This document shows positions 1 to 9,800 of a DNA stretch of 64,000 nt, piece by piece (within the stretch, counting starts at the first letter, position 1; each line of letters begins with the position of its first letter). The translations under genes were made by a program, and so were the position numbers. Source of the stretch: Hydrogenophaga sp. Its GTDB lineage: Bacteria; Pseudomonadota; Gammaproteobacteria; Burkholderiales; Burkholderiaceae_C. Where the stretch lies: assembly GCF_018780385.1 (NCBI RefSeq), contig NZ_JADMJO010000035.1:1-64000 (forward strand). Direction: 5' to 3'. The notes beneath the pieces are model-generated. The model ran no database searches. It was given only the letters and a program-made list of their open reading frames with translations, and was not told where the DNA came from.

Positions 1-2
1 GC

Positions 3-218
3 AACCCCAAGGACCACTGGGACCTGTACCAGCTCGGCGAAGAACTCACCGACCTGGAGGACACCTTCCGCCTCTGGCGTTTCCGCCACGTGACCACGGT
101 CGAGCGCGTGATCGGTTTCAAGCGCGGCACCGGTGGCACCGGTGGCGTGAGCTACCTGCGCAAGATGCTCGACGTGGTGCTGTTTCCGGAGATCTGGCGC
201 CTGCGCACCTCGCTCTGA
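3..218 (+). CDS. kynA: tryptophan 2,3-dioxygenase, C-terminal end (partial)
   Basis: This open frame enters from the left edge and ends at TGA 216-218, giving 71 visible residues. The enzyme is a cytoplasmic haem dioxygenase that opens the indole ring of L-tryptophan to N-formylkynurenine, the first step of the kynurenine pathway. The visible part carries [18 protein letters not shown], in which the histidine matches the family's haem ligand, followed by [14 protein letters not shown], the substrate-binding loop, and the usual ending [11 protein letters not shown]. The rest of the gene lies outside the window. It converges on the last gene of the contractile-injection operon, with only 9 nt between the two stop codons and no obvious terminator there. 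The family call rests on these motifs and I am confident in it. Confidence 0.93.
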   Translation, partial: NPKDHWDLYQLGEELTDLEDTFRLWRFRHVTTVERVIGFKRGTGGTGGVSYLRKMLDVVLFPEIWRLRTSL

Positions 219-227
219 GCGGGCGCC

Positions 228-3200
228 TCACGGCACCACCACGGCCCCTTCTTCGCGCGCGCGTGGGCTGGTGTCCGGAGGCAACCGGGCGGGCACCACA
301 CCCGGGGCGCCACCGGGGCGCGGTGCGGCAGGCGTGTGCCGGGTGGGTGAGTTCGGGTTGCGCGGTTTCACCAGCACATCGATGTTCTCGGTGTTGGTGC
401 CGGTCTCCGTGAGCACGTCGTGGGCCGCCGCGCGGCTGGGCTCGGTCAACACACCTTGGTCGGTGCGCGCAAAGCTGTAGCTGGAGTCGCTGTCCATCTC
501 CCACACGTACTCCCCGGTCGCCCGGTTGAGGCGCGCGTTGAGCTCACCACCCGCCCGCGCCGAGCCGCGAAACTCACCACCCCCACCCGGCACCAGGTCG
601 CCGTGTTTGACGGTCCGGCCAAAGCCTGGTTGCGTCTCGGGCGCAATGATCACGCGCCCCTCCGGGTCCACCACCCACAGATAGCGCTGGTTCGGGTCGA
701 GGCGGGAGACGTCGATGGGGCGGCCCCGTTCCGCCACGTACACCTCGGGGGGCAGGCGGTAGGGCAATTCGTTCGGCCGTATCGTCTCGGCGGTGGAGGG
801 CTCACCCACGCGCGCCAGCAGCTCGGGTGCCGGCCGGGTCGGCTCCATGCGCAGCACCCGCGTGCGCACCCACTCCACCGCGCTGCTGGCGCCGCCGCGC
901 GTGCCGGCCCACATCTCCACACCCACTGCCCGCATGCCGCGCCCCATCTGGCCCATGGCGCCGCGCAGCCCGACAAAACCACCCGCGCCCGGTCGCCAGC
1001 CAAAGAGCCCGCGCGGCAAAGCACTGGGACGCACGAACGCACCCCCCGGCGGCCCCTTGATGGCGCCGCGCACCCCCAGCGCCAGCGACACCATCGTCAC
1101 CACGCCCATGGTTCCGCGTTCGGTGCGCTCGCCTTCGGTGAGGCGGTCGCCCGTCACGAAATCGTGGCCGCTCGCGGCTTCGTGGATGCCGACATAACCC
1201 ACGGTGTCGCCCAGCGCGATGGCCGCAACCTCGTACCAGGGCGCGTCGGCCAGTTGTTCCTGCTGCGAGCGCGCCCGCAAGGCCAGCACAAAGCCCACCA
1301 CGAGCAGGATGGCGCCAGCGATCATCACGGCCGTCCACGCCGTGATGATCACACCGAAGGCGGCGGCGATCGCCGCGACCACCAGCGCCACGGCCACCAT
1401 GATGACCAGCCCGATCACGATCTGGCCAACGGCGCGTGCCAGACCTTCGTACCACGCGTCGTCGGCCTGGTCGGCGGCTTCTTCCACCCGCGTCTCCACA
1501 TCGTCCGTGCGCGGCAGGATCGCCTGCTCGATGCTCTCGTCCACCCCTGCCTCCAGGCCGGTGGCGAACTCCGTGGTGAGGTCGGTCATGGCCGCTTCGG
1601 CCTCGTCCAGCGCCTCGTCGATCTGCGCCATCACGGGTTCGATCAGCCCGTCCTGCTGCAAAGCCACCGCCTCCGCGGTTTGCTCGCCCTGCGTGGCCTG
1701 CCCCTGCACGATGCCGTCGCCCGCCGCGTCGGCCGCCGCCACCAGGGACCGCGTGCCCGCCGCCATGCCGCCGAGCACCTGCGCGACTTGCGCAGCCAGG
1801 CCCTGGGTCTCCTGGCCCAGCGCGCCCAGGCTCGCCTGCGCGGTGGCGGCCAGCGCGGCGCGGCCTTCCCCGGTCGCCGTCTGCAGGCCCAGCCGCGCGC
1901 TGGCGATCACATCGAGCACCCCGGGCAGAAACACCTCGCCTCCGCTCATCACCACCGCCTCGGTTTCCTGCAGCGCCACGTCGATGTTGGCCGCGAGGAT
2001 GCCGGCCTGCGTGTCGATTCCCGCGCAGGCCGCTTGGGCTTCAACGTCGATGCGCGCCAGACTGGCCTGCCGCGCCTGAGCCACCTGGCCCACCGCGCTG
2101 TCTTCCGACGACTGCAGCGCGGCAAGATCGGTGGCGTGGCGCTGGTCCAGGCTGTCGCTCACGCCCTGTGCGCTGGCCTGCAGCGAGGCCATGGCCTGCG
2201 CCGCGAATTCCACCAGCGACGGCAGAAGATCCGCGCGCGCCATGTCGATCTGATCGCTCACACTTTGTGCGTATTCGCCGTAGCGGGTGGACGCATCGTC
2301 ACTGCGCGAGCGGATGTCCTCCGCCAGGTCCACCTTCTTCGCACGGATGTCCTGCGCACTCTCGCTGCCCACCTCGCGCGCGGCGGCGCGCTGGTCCGGG
2401 TTGCCGTCGTCCGCGCCGGGGTGCTTCGCGGCCTCGGCAGCCCCGGCCGCGTCGCATTCGGCCGCCGCCGACTCCAGGGCGGCGGTGGCCCGCTGCGCCT
2501 CGACCTGCGCCAGTTCGCCCGGGCTGGCCTGTTCGCTCTCGGCCGAAGCGGCGATGCGGCTTTGACGCTCGTCGAGCTGGGCCTGCGCCAGCTCCATCTT
2601 CGCGGCCGAGGCCGCGTCCACACGCGCCACCTGCCCCGCGACCTGCTCGGCCAGCGCGCCCTTTTTCGCCTGCAGTTGCGCCGCCAGCGCCGAGCGCGCG
2701 GCGGCACCCCGCGAGCGCACGCCCGCGATGGCGCCCGCGGCCGCACCCCGCACCGCCTCGGCTTCGGCCGCCGCAGCCGCCAGCACCGTGTCCTTCTGCA
2801 ACTGGGCGTCGGCCAGGATGACCGCCTTCGTGGCCTCGGACTCGGCGCGCAGTTCCGCCAGCCATTGACCGGCCTGCGCCAGATCCTGTTCGGGCGTCTG
2901 CGTCGACTCGAACACCGCGATGAACTCGTCCTCGGTCAATGCGCGTTCGGGCACGTGGGCGCGCAGCGCCTCGGGTTGTGGGGGCGGCACCGCTTCGTCG
3001 AGCGTGGCGGGCACCGTCGGCACGGCCTCGGCTTCGGCCTCCGTTGTTTCGGCGGTCTCCTCCGTGGCCATCAGCTCGGGCACCGCTTCGGGGTTGGGCA
3101 CGTCCTCGGCTGGTGCTTCGTCCGTGGTCCCACCTTCCGGTGTCGCCTCTGGCAGCTCGGTGGCCGGATCGGCGGGCGCCACAGCGCTGCCGTGCGCCGA

Positions 3201-3557
3201 TGCGGCCGGCGCTTCAGCAACCAGCGCGGCACGCGCAGCGGCGGGCGGCTGCAACACGGTCGGCCGCCCCGGTGCGCGCTCGGCCTCGATGCCGGGCGAG
3301 GCCGTCACCTCGGACAGCTCGGCGTCGATCACGGAGCTGTCGATCAGCCCCGGGGGCAACCCTTCGGCGCTGGCTTCGCCCTCCTGTGCAAGCCGCGAAG
3401 CGCGCAGCGCGGCGCCCACCTCCGGCGAACCCGTGCGGTCGAGATAACGCGGCGTGCGGCGCTCGGCCTCGGGTGCGTCGGTGCGTGGCCCGCCCGGTCG
3501 CGCGCGGGGTCGCGGCGGTGCCGGCGAGCGAGGACGCGGAACCGGGCTCGCGTGCAT
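228..3557 (-). CDS. candidate cargo/toxin protein of the contractile injection system
   Basis: A 1109-aa protein, the last gene of the eCIS operon. I chose ATG 3557 because it overlaps the ATPase stop as TGATG; the open frame upstream of it is out-of-frame ATPase sequence. Layout: a Pro/Ala/Glu-rich, probably disordered N-terminus (1 to about 235); a long Ala/Glu/Gln-rich helical, coiled-coil-like part (about 235-700); two to three hydrophobic segments (about 707-762); a Gly-rich linker with GDTVGYVGIHEAASG and ERTERGTMGVV (about 782-815) that resembles the pre-toxin linkers of polymorphic toxins; and a C-terminal domain (about 890-1109) with LWVVDPEGRVIIAPE and GEYVWEMDSDSS. I do not recognise the last domain. 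Operon position and architecture suggest an injected effector; this is inference. No immunity-like gene follows. It could instead be a structural protein. Confidence 0.6.
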   Translation of the reverse strand: MHASPVPRPRSPAPPRPRARPGGPRTDAPEAERRTPRYLDRTGSPEVGAALRASRLAQEGEASAEGLPPGLIDSSVIDAELSEVTASPGIEAERAPGRPTVLQPPAAARAALVAEAPAASAHGSAVAPADPATELPEATPEGGTTDEAPAEDVPNPEAVPELMATEETAETTEAEAEAVPTVPATLDEAVPPPQPEALRAHVPERALTEDEFIAVFESTQTPEQDLAQAGQWLAELRAESEATKAVILADAQLQKDTVLAAAAAEAEAVRGAAAGAIAGVRSRGAAARSALAAQLQAKKGALAEQVAGQVARVDAASAAKMELAQAQLDERQSRIAASAESEQASPGELAQVEAQRATAALESAAAECDAAGAAEAAKHPGADDGNPDQRAAAREVGSESAQDIRAKKVDLAEDIRSRSDDASTRYGEYAQSVSDQIDMARADLLPSLVEFAAQAMASLQASAQGVSDSLDQRHATDLAALQSSEDSAVGQVAQARQASLARIDVEAQAACAGIDTQAGILAANIDVALQETEAVVMSGGEVFLPGVLDVIASARLGLQTATGEGRAALAATAQASLGALGQETQGLAAQVAQVLGGMAAGTRSLVAAADAAGDGIVQGQATQGEQTAEAVALQQDGLIEPVMAQIDEALDEAEAAMTDLTTEFATGLEAGVDESIEQAILPRTDDVETRVEEAADQADDAWYEGLARAVGQIVIGLVIMVAVALVVAAIAAAFGVIITAWTAVMIAGAILLVVGFVLALRARSQQEQLADAPWYEVAAIALGDTVGYVGIHEAASGHDFVTGDRLTEGERTERGTMGVVTMVSLALGVRGAIKGPPGGAFVRPSALPRGLFGWRPGAGGFVGLRGAMGQMGRGMRAVGVEMWAGTRGGASSAVEWVRTRVLRMEPTRPAPELLARVGEPSTAETIRPNELPYRLPPEVYVAERGRPIDVSRLDPNQRYLWVVDPEGRVIIAPETQPGFGRTVKHGDLVPGGGGEFRGSARAGGELNARLNRATGEYVWEMDSDSSYSFARTDQGVLTEPSRAAAHDVLTETGTNTENIDVLVKPRNPNSPTRHTPAAPRPGGAPGVVPARLPPDTSPRAREEGAVVVP

Positions 3558-5527
3558 CACGGCCCCGCGCGCGCCAGCCCGTTGGGCAGCTGTTTGCCCA
3601 GCTTGCGGTACTCCTCCACCAGCCCGGCCATCACGTCGGCCTCTCCGATGGCCTGGTCGCCACGCGAAGCGCTCACCGCCGCGCTCAGCACCACATTGCG
3701 GATGTGTCCGCCCGCCAGATCGCACAGGCAGGCCAGCCGGTTGATGTCCGCCGCCGACAGCGTGTGGCCCTCGCCCAGGTGGGCCAGCCACAGCGCGCGC
3801 CGTTCTTCGGGCGAGGGCTGCGTGAATTCCAGGATGGCGTCGAGCCGGCGCGTGAACGCCGAGTCGAACCGCGTGCGGCTGTTGCTCGTGAGGATCACGA
3901 TGCCCTCAAACGATTCGATGCGCTGCAGCAGGTAGTTGGTCTGGGCGTTGGCAAAACGGTCGTTGGACTCCTTGACCTCGGTGCGCTTGCCGAACAGGGC
4001 GTCGGCTTCGTCGAACAGCAGGACCGCTTCGGTGCGCTCGGCGCGCGCGAACAGCCGCGCGAGATTTTTCTCCGTCTCGCCGATGTACTTGCTCGACACC
4101 GAGGCCAGGTCCACCCGGTACAGCGGCACCCCCAACCGTGTCGCCAGCCAGCCCGCGGCCAGCGTCTTGCCGGTGCCCGACGGCCCGACGAACAAGCCCC
4201 GCACCCCAGGGCTGTAGCGCGTGCGCGCCGACACACCCAGGCCGTCCACCAGGCGCTCGCGCACCGCGCAACGCTGCAGGAACGACGCGAGCGACGTGCG
4301 CAGCTGTTCGGTGACCAGCAGGGCATCGTCCGGGACCTCCTGCGGCAGCCGCTCGGCCAGGCTGCCGAGTTCGCCCGCCACGCCCGCGCGAGCGGCCAGA
4401 CGCACGTGCGCCACGGTCGGCGCATCCGCGCCCAGCGCGCGGGCATGCTGGTGTGCCGTGCGGGCCAGCATCTGGATCTGCGCGGCGTCGTAGCGGTGCG
4501 CGCGCCCGAGCTCGCCTGCAAGTTCGCCAGGGCCCAGGTTCGACCGCCACAAGGCCTCACGCTCGTGCGAGCCCGGCACCGGCACCGACCAGCTGCCCAC
4601 GGTGTCACCGTCCCATTCAAAGCTGCCGTCCGGGCCAGCGGCCACCAGCACCGGCCCGCTGTGGCCCGGCAGCGCAGGCAGGCGGCGCGTCTCGCCGGGC
4701 GCGAGTTCGGCACACACGACGGGCACCGAACCCGTGAGCCACAGCCACGGCCCCAGGCCAGCGGGCGCTGCATCCTCCACCAGCACCGGCACACGCTCCA
4801 GCGCCTGGGCCACGAGCGCGGCCGCGTTGCGCGCTTCGCGCGGGTGTCCGCTGCGCACCACCAGCACGCTCGGCCCCGCTTGCAAACCACCGGCTGGATC
4901 GACCACCAGACCGCGCGCCTGCTGCCGCGCCGCTTCGCGGATCGAAGCGACCACCAGCGTTTCGTCCAGCACCAGCGGCCGGACACCGCCCGAGTGTCCG
5001 CTCTGGCCACGCAGCGCCATGGCGATGGGCACCGGTGTCCTCACGGTCAACTCCGGCAGCGGTCGGCTGTCGTCGAGCGCTTGCAGCAGCCCGGTGGCGA
5101 TCGCCTGCCCGTTGACGATGTCCGCGCTCGCGGCGCCCACCCCCAGCGCGCGAGCGATCTCGTCGATCAGGCCCAGCGACGGCCGGGGGCCACCCGCCGG
5201 GGCCTGCCACCACGCCACCACGCGCCCCACCATCGCGTCGTGTTCCACCGCCACCGCCAGCGCCACGGCAAGCACTTCGCCCCAGCTGAGCCGAAGCTCG
5301 CGCGCCAGTGCGAGCAGCCGCGCATCGTGAGCGGGTGTGTCCTGCTCCCAGTGGTGGAATGCCTCCACCGGTGCAAAGCCGCAGTTCAGGCGGCGCGCGT
5401 GCAGCCATGTCAGCTCGGGTCCGTCCAGCGCCGTGTGGGCCGTGTCGACCAGCGCCGCCAGCGCCAGCTCGTGCAGCGGCGGCGGCGCGAGACGCGCCCC
5501 GGCGTTGACGGTGTGAGGGGCGTTCAT
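3557..5527 (-). CDS. eCIS-associated AAA+ ATPase (Afp15/Pvc15-like)
   Basis: A 656-aa protein starting at ATG 5527, which overlaps the preceding stop as ATGA; a longer upstream frame is not coding. The C-terminal third is a classical AAA+ module: Walker A GPSGTGKT near residue 446, Walker B AVLLFDEADALFG near 502-512, then ILTSNSRTRFDSAFTRRLD with the sensor and arginine-finger region. The N-terminal 400 residues are a poorly conserved family-specific region. In Afp/PVC loci the equivalent ATPase is encoded at the same late position and is thought to act in particle assembly or cargo loading rather than contraction. Here it sits between the tape-measure-like gene and the candidate cargo gene, which fits a loading role. 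The ATPase call is secure; the exact task is inference. Confidence 0.9.
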   Translation of the reverse strand: MNAPHTVNAGARLAPPPLHELALAALVDTAHTALDGPELTWLHARRLNCGFAPVEAFHHWEQDTPAHDARLLALARELRLSWGEVLAVALAVAVEHDAMVGRVVAWWQAPAGGPRPSLGLIDEIARALGVGAASADIVNGQAIATGLLQALDDSRPLPELTVRTPVPIAMALRGQSGHSGGVRPLVLDETLVVASIREAARQQARGLVVDPAGGLQAGPSVLVVRSGHPREARNAAALVAQALERVPVLVEDAAPAGLGPWLWLTGSVPVVCAELAPGETRRLPALPGHSGPVLVAAGPDGSFEWDGDTVGSWSVPVPGSHEREALWRSNLGPGELAGELGRAHRYDAAQIQMLARTAHQHARALGADAPTVAHVRLAARAGVAGELGSLAERLPQEVPDDALLVTEQLRTSLASFLQRCAVRERLVDGLGVSARTRYSPGVRGLFVGPSGTGKTLAAGWLATRLGVPLYRVDLASVSSKYIGETEKNLARLFARAERTEAVLLFDEADALFGKRTEVKESNDRFANAQTNYLLQRIESFEGIVILTSNSRTRFDSAFTRRLDAILEFTQPSPEERRALWLAHLGEGHTLSAADINRLACLCDLAGGHIRNVVLSAAVSASRGDQAIGEADVMAGLVEEYRKLGKQLPNGLARAGP

Positions 5528-6855
5528 GGCAGCGCGTCCATCGGCTGGTAGCGGAAGGTGACCACCCGGCCCAGCCAGGGCAGCCAGCCCGGGTCCAGAT
5601 CCAACCCCTGCCGGCGCACGCGGATGTCGGCGTGCCGCAGGTCCAGCTGCACGCCGAGGTGGGTCGCGCTCCATTGCAGCCGGGCCGGGCGCCGGCACAG
5701 GCGCGCCAGGCTCAGGCGCTCGGCGCGGTACAGGTGGCGACGGCAGGCGTCCAGCCAGCCGGCCGCCAGATCGCCATGCGTCCACAGCCCCGCTCCGCTG
5801 GGCAGGCTGTCCACCAGAGCCCAGGCGGCGTCCGTTTCGGGCACACGCAGGTGTTGCAAGGCCAGGCGAAGGATCGGCGAGCACAGGGGCTGGTCGGCGT
5901 GTTGCGCCTGCCACCCCCCAAACCCCAGGCCGCTCAGCACAGGCAGCAGGAACAGCAAGCCCCCCACCAAGGTCGCGCTCCCCGGGTCGGCATCCTCCTG
6001 GGCGGCCACGTCGGCGCGTGTGCCGGTCGCCACTGCATCGGGTGCTGCGGGTGCCACGCGCGCCCGGCCTTCGGCCAAGCCCATGGGTGACGTGGGAGCG
6101 CCCTGCGACACGCTGCGCCCAACGGACGGCGGAGGTGGGGTGCCTGTGCGGTGTGTGCGCCACCCGGCGGCCCGCAGGTGCGCATGCAGCGCCGCCGGCC
6201 AGGCGCGGGGCACGTCGACGCCGTGCGGATGGCGGTAGTGGACGACGCCCTCTTCAGCATCAACGCCATCCCAGGGATCGTCAGCGATCTCCTGCGCGTG
6301 CGCCGCGGTCTGTGCCGATGCCAGGGTGTGCGACAGGTAACGCACCAGCCAGTCACCATGGCCTCGCGCCACCGCGTCCGCCACCAGCGCCGAGTGGCTG
6401 GCCGGCGCCGCCGCTTCGCGCTCCAGGCAACGCCACAAACCCGGCACCAAGACCTGCGGGTCGTCTTGCAAGGGCACATCGGGCAATGCAGCGCGCCAGT
6501 ACCAGGCCGACAGCGGCAGGCCGCGCGCGCGCCGGTCCAGCGCGATGCTCGCGGCCTGCCAGCGGCCTTCAAAAAACACCGTGTCGCTGAAGGCCGCACG
6601 CTCCTCGCCGCCGTGCACCCAGGCGCCCCCCACCGCCGCCACGCGCTGCTCGATCAGCAGGCTCAGGCTCTGCGACGACAGACCCTCGGGCAGTCGACCC
6701 AGGTGAAGCCGGCGCACCAGCAGCACGCGCTCACCCGCATCGGGCAGGCTGGCACAGCGCAGCGCGTCTTCAAGCCGGTGCACCGCGCGCACCGCGGCCT
6801 GGGCACTGGGCGCGCGCAGGTGCAGGTGTTGAACGGTGCGGTCGGCGGCGCCCAT
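5524..6855 (-). CDS. eCIS tape-measure-like protein (Afp14 position)
   Basis: A 443-aa protein with ATG at 6855. It starts with HLHLRAPSAQAAVRAVHRLE, resembling the N-terminus of the CIS tape-measure family. Near residue 290 it has GGLLFLLPVLSGLGFGG, like the hydrophobic block (GLVLLxPFL-type) of that family, and it ends with GLDLDPGWLPWLGRVVTFRYQ. Residues about 225-285 are Pro/Ala-rich and probably flexible. In Afp-type particles the tape-measure protein sets tube length and lies just upstream of the ATPase, as here. The assignment rests on these remembered signatures and on position, so it is moderately sure. The giant protein encoded before it is an alternative candidate for tube-length control. 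Confidence 0.6.
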   Translation of the reverse strand: MGAADRTVQHLHLRAPSAQAAVRAVHRLEDALRCASLPDAGERVLLVRRLHLGRLPEGLSSQSLSLLIEQRVAAVGGAWVHGGEERAAFSDTVFFEGRWQAASIALDRRARGLPLSAWYWRAALPDVPLQDDPQVLVPGLWRCLEREAAAPASHSALVADAVARGHGDWLVRYLSHTLASAQTAAHAQEIADDPWDGVDAEEGVVHYRHPHGVDVPRAWPAALHAHLRAAGWRTHRTGTPPPPSVGRSVSQGAPTSPMGLAEGRARVAPAAPDAVATGTRADVAAQEDADPGSATLVGGLLFLLPVLSGLGFGGWQAQHADQPLCSPILRLALQHLRVPETDAAWALVDSLPSGAGLWTHGDLAAGWLDACRRHLYRAERLSLARLCRRPARLQWSATHLGVQLDLRHADIRVRRQGLDLDPGWLPWLGRVVTFRYQPMDALP

Positions 6856-6873
6856 GGTGGGTCCGTGTGGTGT

Positions 6874-9800
6874 TCAGACCTTGAGCAGGCCGGCCTTGCG
6901 CACCGAGGCGCTGCTCAGCACCTTCGCCTGGTCGAAGTGCACGCGCACGTCGGTGTCCAGATCGATCTGCACGCTGCTGGTGTGCACCAGCCGGGCCGAC
7001 ACCTCGCCCTGCCCCACGTCTTCCACCGTGGCGCGCGCCATCAGGGTGTTGCCCTTGTAGATCATGGCCTGCATGCCCACGCGCAGGCGGCTGTGATCCA
7101 GCGCGGTGAGCGGTATGCGGCTGCCCACGCGCACCGCCGTCACCGGCCGCGGCATGCGCCCGGCCACGATGCGGCCCACCGGTGCGTGGCTGGCCAGCAG
7201 CAGCGCCATGCGCACCACGTCGTTGACGAGCGCCACCGCCGCCTCGTTCGTCGGCGGCACCTGGTCGAACAGAAAGTCGACGTAGGCCTGCATCTGCCGC
7301 CGGTCCACATAACCGATGCTGCTCCAGCGCGGCAGGCCACCCAGGTTGCGCAGGTTGGGCGCCTCGTCGAACTGCGACATCACCTCGGCCCACTCCAGGC
7401 GCACCGCCGGCAGCACGCCCGAGAACTCGGCGTGCAGGCAGGCGCACACGCCCGCGATGCGCTCGAACAGTTCGCTGGCGCGGCGCGACACCTCGCCCTT
7501 GCCGTGGTCGCCGTCGATGATGTCGCCCAGCGAGATCACGGCCTGTGCTTCGCGCTGCACCGTCTGCCACGAGTGGCTTGAGAGGCGCTGGATGTCCAGC
7601 CGCTGGACCGCCTCGGCGCGCACCGCAATGGCCTGCGTCTGGCGCACCAGCATCTGGCCGATGTGCACGCCCAGCTTGCCCGCGGTGGCGGTGAAGGTGG
7701 GCGCAACGCGCTGCGTGATCACGCTGCTGCGCAGCTGCGCGCTCTGGATCGTGCGCAGCAACAGCTCGGGCCGGTCGATCTTCCGCAGGATGGCGGGCGC
7801 CCCCACGAAGTGCGATGCCGGTGCTTCGCGCAGCACCTTGAGCATTTCATCCAGCTCGTCGGGCACGTCGTCGTGCTCGCGCAGGCAGGCCGGCACCGGC
7901 GCTTCGAGCAGGCCCGGGTCGAGCACGCGGCGCGGTGCGGCCAGCAGATTGCTGGTCTCGCGCGGCCGCACGAAGGCCAGGTACTGCACCTCCTCGGTCA
8001 GCACGCGGGTGCGCCGCGCATTGACGGCCAGCACGCGGGCCTTCTCTTCTTCGAGCAACGCCCGCGCCACGCCCACGTCGTGCCGCGCTTCGGCCAGCCG
8101 GTCGTCGGCCTCGCGCACGCGCAGACCGGCGGCACCGATGTGCCCCTGCAGCGCGCTCAAGGCCTGTTCGCAGCGCGTGAGCGCGCTGCGGTACGCGGTC
8201 AAACGGCCTTCGAGGTTGCGCAGGATGGCGATGGTGTTTTCCGACAAGGCCACCGTCTGCGTGAACAGCACCGCTTCGTCGGGCTCCACGGGTTTGGGCG
8301 CACCGTCGGTGCCCAGCACCGTGGTGGGTGGAGGGGCGAGCAGCTTGGTCTTGAGCGCCTCGTTGCCCAGGAAATCGGCCAGCGCCCGCTCGCCGCTGGC
8401 ACCCTCCAGAAACGGGTCTTGCGCCAGACCACGCACCTTGAGATCGCGCAACAGGGCGGGCGTGGTACCGCCGTCTTCCGCGGTGAAGGTCTGCAGCAAC
8501 TGCAACACCTCCAGCACGGTGCGCTGGCGGTTGGCCAGCGCGAAGTCGCGTGCTTCGGTGGACGGGGGTTGTTTGAGCCGGTCGGCCACGGCCACGGTGC
8601 GCACCGGCGAGAGGCCCACCACCGGATTGGCGTAGACGATGTTGATCGGCGCACTCGGCGCCTTCAGCAGCGTGATCTGGCTCTTCTGTTGCACGAGCTG
8701 CACGCTGCTCACCGAGGAGACGAAGTTCATCGAGGTGAACACCGCGGCCGCAGGCGTCACATTGCGCGCCACCGGCACCGGATCGGGCGCCCGCAGCGGC
8801 GCGAGCACCGGCTGCTTGATGCGCCCGATGAACTCCTTGATCTGCGTCTGCACGTTGACCGCGCTGTCGGACTTGGCGATCGCTGCCAGCGCGGGCGAGG
8901 TGGACAGCCGCGCGGCATCCGACGTGGTCATCATCATCTGGCGGATGCGGTGCATGTCCACCTGCATGTGGGTGAAACCGAAGTCGGTGATGTCGTCGGC
9001 CCGGTCGATGCGCGCGCGCAGATAGGCCATGAAACCCTCCAGCCCGCGCAGTGGCAGCTGGGCCTGCTCGCGCTCCGACAGGGCCGTGACCACCGGGTCG
9101 GCCATGAGGCTGGCGATGGCGCTGGACTGGCCCACACGCGCCGCCGGCGTGGGCTCCACCATCTCCAGCGGCTGCAGCCAGGTCCAGGTGCCCACCAGGC
9201 TGGCGCCGGTGGGCGCGGCGCCCGAGAACCAGACCGTCTCGGCGCGGATGCCGGGTGGACTGGTCGTGGCCTGCGCGACCTTCCCGCTGGCTCCGAAGGC
9301 CGCGCAACCGTCGAACAGGGTGAAGGCGATGCCGTTGATGGCGCGCGTGCCGATGTCGAGTTCGGCCGAGGGCACCTCCAGGCGCACCCACTCACCGAGC
9401 TTGGGCAGGGCGCCCTTGGGTCGGCGGCTCGGGCTGTTGTTCACGCCCCAGGCAATCAGGTCTTCGCCCCAGTACGCGCGCCGACCATCGGTGTTCCAGT
9501 TCGGTCCCACCTTCCACTGGATCATGAGTTCGCGCGGCGGTCGCGTCGCGTCCAGGTAGACCCAGACGAACAGGTTGTCCGTGGACCCGATGGCGCCCAA
9601 GGTGGCGGTGGCGCCTTCCAGGTAATGCTGGTGGATGCCGGGCTGCGCCGCTTCCACATGGCCGCCACCGTCCGGCACCAGCGTGGGCTGCGTGGGCTGC
9701 AGGCCTTCGTTCAGCTCGAAGGGTGCCCACAGGTCGTTGTGCGAAAGCAGCGCCCACGGCTCGTTGCCATCTTGCCGCGCGCCGGTGGGCAGCACATGGC

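Noticed and set aside
3558-3791. 78-residue N-terminal extension of the candidate cargo protein
   Set aside because: This part lies entirely inside the ATPase gene in another frame, and ATG 3557 overlaps the ATPase stop as in other operon genes.
420-3935. Plus-strand open frame of 1171 codons opposite the candidate cargo gene
   Set aside because: It is His/Arg/Gly-rich, lacks a ribosome site or known motif, and mirrors the high-GC codon pattern of the coupled minus-strand genes.
5528-6163. Upstream extension of the ATPase
   Set aside because: It overlaps the tape-measure-like gene out of frame and has no domain; ATG 5527 gives an ATGA overlap.
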